Assembly (NCBI GenBank): GCA_047974855.1
Contig: JBKECT010000017.1
Coordinates: forward strand, 1 to 6,873
Direction of reading: 5' to 3'
DNA length: 6,873 nucleotides
DNA from: CAYNRG01 sp047974855
GTDB taxonomy: Bacteria > Bacillota_I > Bacilli_A > Erysipelotrichales > Erysipelotrichaceae
Shown here: positions 5,163 to 6,873 of the stretch, in pieces
How the letters are laid out: every line of letters starts with the position of its first letter
How positions within the stretch are numbered: the first letter of the stretch is position 1
Position numbers and translations under genes: made by a program
Notes under the pieces: model-generated
Told to the model about the DNA's origin: nothing
What the model saw: the letters and a program-made list of their open reading frames with translations, nothing else
Databases searched by the model: none

Positions 5163-6873
5163 ATGAAAATAATTAAACTTTTATTGACTATTGTCGTTTT
5201 GGCTGGGAGTGTTACTTTTAGTAATGTTTCCGCAGAACCTGCAACAGCATTAGCGACAAATTTAAGACCTTCGGAAGGAGATACATACGCAGAAGGAGTC
5301 ATCAATCAGTACGCTGCAGAAACTACAACGAAGAATGAGTATGATGTAACTGTAGAATTGACCGGAAAAGATAAAGCAACTGTTGGAACAACTACAGAGG
5401 TTGTTTTCGTTTTGGATACATCAGGAAGCATGAGTACTAATGAACGCTTAGAAAAAATGAAAGAAGCAGTAATTACACTAAGTGAGCAATTGCTGGTGGA
5501 TAGTCATGTGCAAGTTGCTATTGTAACGTATGCATCAACAGTTGCAGCGCCATTGAATTTTACAAATGATATTTCAGTAGTAAAAGATTTTGTTTCTGGA
5601 ATTACGGAAGCAGAAGGAAATACGTTTACTCAAGCAGGATTAAAATCGGCAAGAGAAATTTTAGAAGCAAGTCCATCAGGGAACGCAAAAACACTAATTT
5701 TAATTAGTGATGGAATGCCAACTAATACTTATCAAATAACAAGTACAGGAGCTATTGAAAATGATGAGATACGTTCTTATAATGGAATTGTTCCTCCATA
5801 CAAAGCAACAGGATACGATTATAATAGCATCATTAATACTGGAAGCTATCCTTACGCAAATAATGCGATTTACCAAGTTAATGGTGAATGGGTTTTTAAT
5901 CAAGGAACAGCAACGATTAGCGAAATTTTAGGACTAAAAGATGCAGGAGTGGATATTTATACAGTTGGCGTAGAACTTTCGGAATGGCCTAGTGAGTATG
6001 ATGTTTATAATAGAGTGGTGGATGTCGTTAATCCAACAAATTCGACATTATATGGAGTTTTAACTTCATCTTGGACAGAAGAAGTAAAAGATAGAATGAT
6101 TGAACCTGGAGAAAAAGTAACATTAATATCAGAATTTAAGAATTCATCTGGTGCTGTCATTCCCCATGTGAACTTTGTTAACTTTGGAATGTTTGCTTCC
6201 GCTGATGACTTAAGAAAAGTTCTTGAAAACAATTCGGATGCTATAGCGACATATACTTTAGATGGGACTGTTGTTGCAACACTTACTTTAGATGAATTGA
6301 TTGCTGAGTCAGATATAAATAGCACAACAATAACTCCAACATCATGCTTGAATGTTGAGGATGGATCGGTGTGTAAATTGGAAATCAACTTGAATTTTAA
6401 TGAATTTACACCGGAACTTATTGATACTCTAGGAACAGGTAGGAGTTCTTTGTTTTTATTCCAATTTTTTCTTCAAACAGATATACTTGAAAACACTAGT
6501 TCGCGGAATTATTATTATTGGGAATACAATAAGAATACAAGCCCAGACTCACCATTCAGTTATGATCCGCCACTTAGTTTTCCAGAACTTGGAGCATATA
6601 ATGCGATAGGAGAGGCAGAATACTTATTAAAAAATATTGCTAGTGATGGAGTGGAAGGAAGCACCTACTTCAACATTTCAGATGTAGCAGACCTAAATAG
6701 TGTTTTAACAGAAAAAATATATGATAGTATTGTAAACACAGTTTCAAGTGGTAGTGCTAGTATCACCATGGGAGAGTACGTTACACTTGTTAGTGGAGCT
6801 TATAGTGGAGAAGACTTCAAAATTGAAGGGTTTAAAGATGGTGTAGCATCATCGGATGTAGCGACAGGAGTCA
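5163..6873 (+). CDS. Secreted vWA-domain protein, paralogue of the upstream gene, 3'-truncated by the window edge
   Basis: 570 residues are visible and the frame is still open at the right edge. A Sec signal peptide (KLLLTIVVLAG core) is predicted to cleave after VSA at residue 24. The lead-in strand YDVTVELTGK matches the upstream paralogue. The vWA domain starts near residue 78 with a canonical MIDAS: DTSGSM (D85, S87, S89), T154 in GNTFTQAG and D183 in ISDG. A Tyr-rich insert (about 190-250) precedes strand DIYTVGVEL (264-272). About 210 residues later comes EYLLKNIASDG (486-496), homologous to the segment that directly follows the matching strand in the paralogue, so the domain appears split by an extra region (about 300-475). 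That region holds C395 and C404. A beta-rich stretch begins near 525. Role inferred: metal-dependent adhesin or binding head. Anchor and C-terminus are not visible. It has its own promoter and follows a terminator. Confidence 0.9.
   Translation, partial: MKIIKLLLTIVVLAGSVTFSNVSAEPATALATNLRPSEGDTYAEGVINQYAAETTTKNEYDVTVELTGKDKATVGTTTEVVFVLDTSGSMSTNERLEKMKEAVITLSEQLLVDSHVQVAIVTYASTVAAPLNFTNDISVVKDFVSGITEAEGNTFTQAGLKSAREILEASPSGNAKTLILISDGMPTNTYQITSTGAIENDEIRSYNGIVPPYKATGYDYNSIINTGSYPYANNAIYQVNGEWVFNQGTATISEILGLKDAGVDIYTVGVELSEWPSEYDVYNRVVDVVNPTNSTLYGVLTSSWTEEVKDRMIEPGEKVTLISEFKNSSGAVIPHVNFVNFGMFASADDLRKVLENNSDAIATYTLDGTVVATLTLDELIAESDINSTTITPTSCLNVEDGSVCKLEINLNFNEFTPELIDTLGTGRSSLFLFQFFLQTDILENTSSRNYYYWEYNKNTSPDSPFSYDPPLSFPELGAYNAIGEAEYLLKNIASDGVEGSTYFNISDVADLNSVLTEKIYDSIVNTVSSGSASITMGEYVTLVSGAYSGEDFKIEGFKDGVASSDVATGV

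Noticed and set aside
5700..6388. Minus-strand open frames within the second vWA gene
   Set aside because: They lie wholly inside a well-supported plus-strand vWA gene and show no domain, start signal or spacing of a real gene.
1..6873. Reassigned TGA codon (Mollicutes code)
   Set aside because: All Trp codons read are TGG, both complete genes end in TAA, and no in-frame TGA interrupts the three genes.

Overview
This AT-rich window has consensus AAGGAG ribosome sites, TAA stops, TGG for Trp and Gram-positive-type Sec signal peptides. It looks like a low-GC Bacillota or a close relative; the sequence gives no safe genus (Erysipelotrichia-like or Izemoplasma-like lineages are guesses). Everything readable lies on the + strand and encodes large exported surface-type proteins. 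No metabolic, RNA, phage, IS or CRISPR feature is visible.

Layout: (1) Bases 1-3209 are the 3' part of a giant repeat protein. Six units of about 170 residues are visible. Each pairs a DUF5011-like Ig fold with a second beta-rich module, and the protein ends in an acidic stalk and a helical tail. (2) Bases 3210-3326 are a short gap with a hairpin lacking a U-tract and the ribosome site of the next gene. (3) Bases 3327-4991 encode a complete 554-residue secreted vWA protein with a Thr-Pro linker and a small C-terminal domain. (4) Bases 4992-5162 hold a strong intrinsic terminator, then two overlapping sigma-A-type promoters with a palindrome across their -35 region. (5) From 5163 to the right edge runs a second secreted vWA protein, cut by the window end after 570 residues.

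The two vWA proteins are paralogues. They share a YDVT...GK lead-in strand, a MIDAS site, a Tyr-rich insert after the third MIDAS motif, and a closing helix with recognisable identity. The second carries an extra region of about 175 residues inside its vWA domain. By analogy with Gram-positive pilus-tip and matrix-binding vWA adhesins, the likely theme is adhesion: a long Ig-like stalk protein next to metal-dependent binding heads. The grouping is inference. Neither completed C-terminus has an LPXTG motif or a membrane segment, so how these proteins stay on the cell is the main open question. The most unusual items are the three-unit higher-order repeat in the Ig protein, the split vWA domain of the third gene, and the promoter/palindrome arrangement in front of it.
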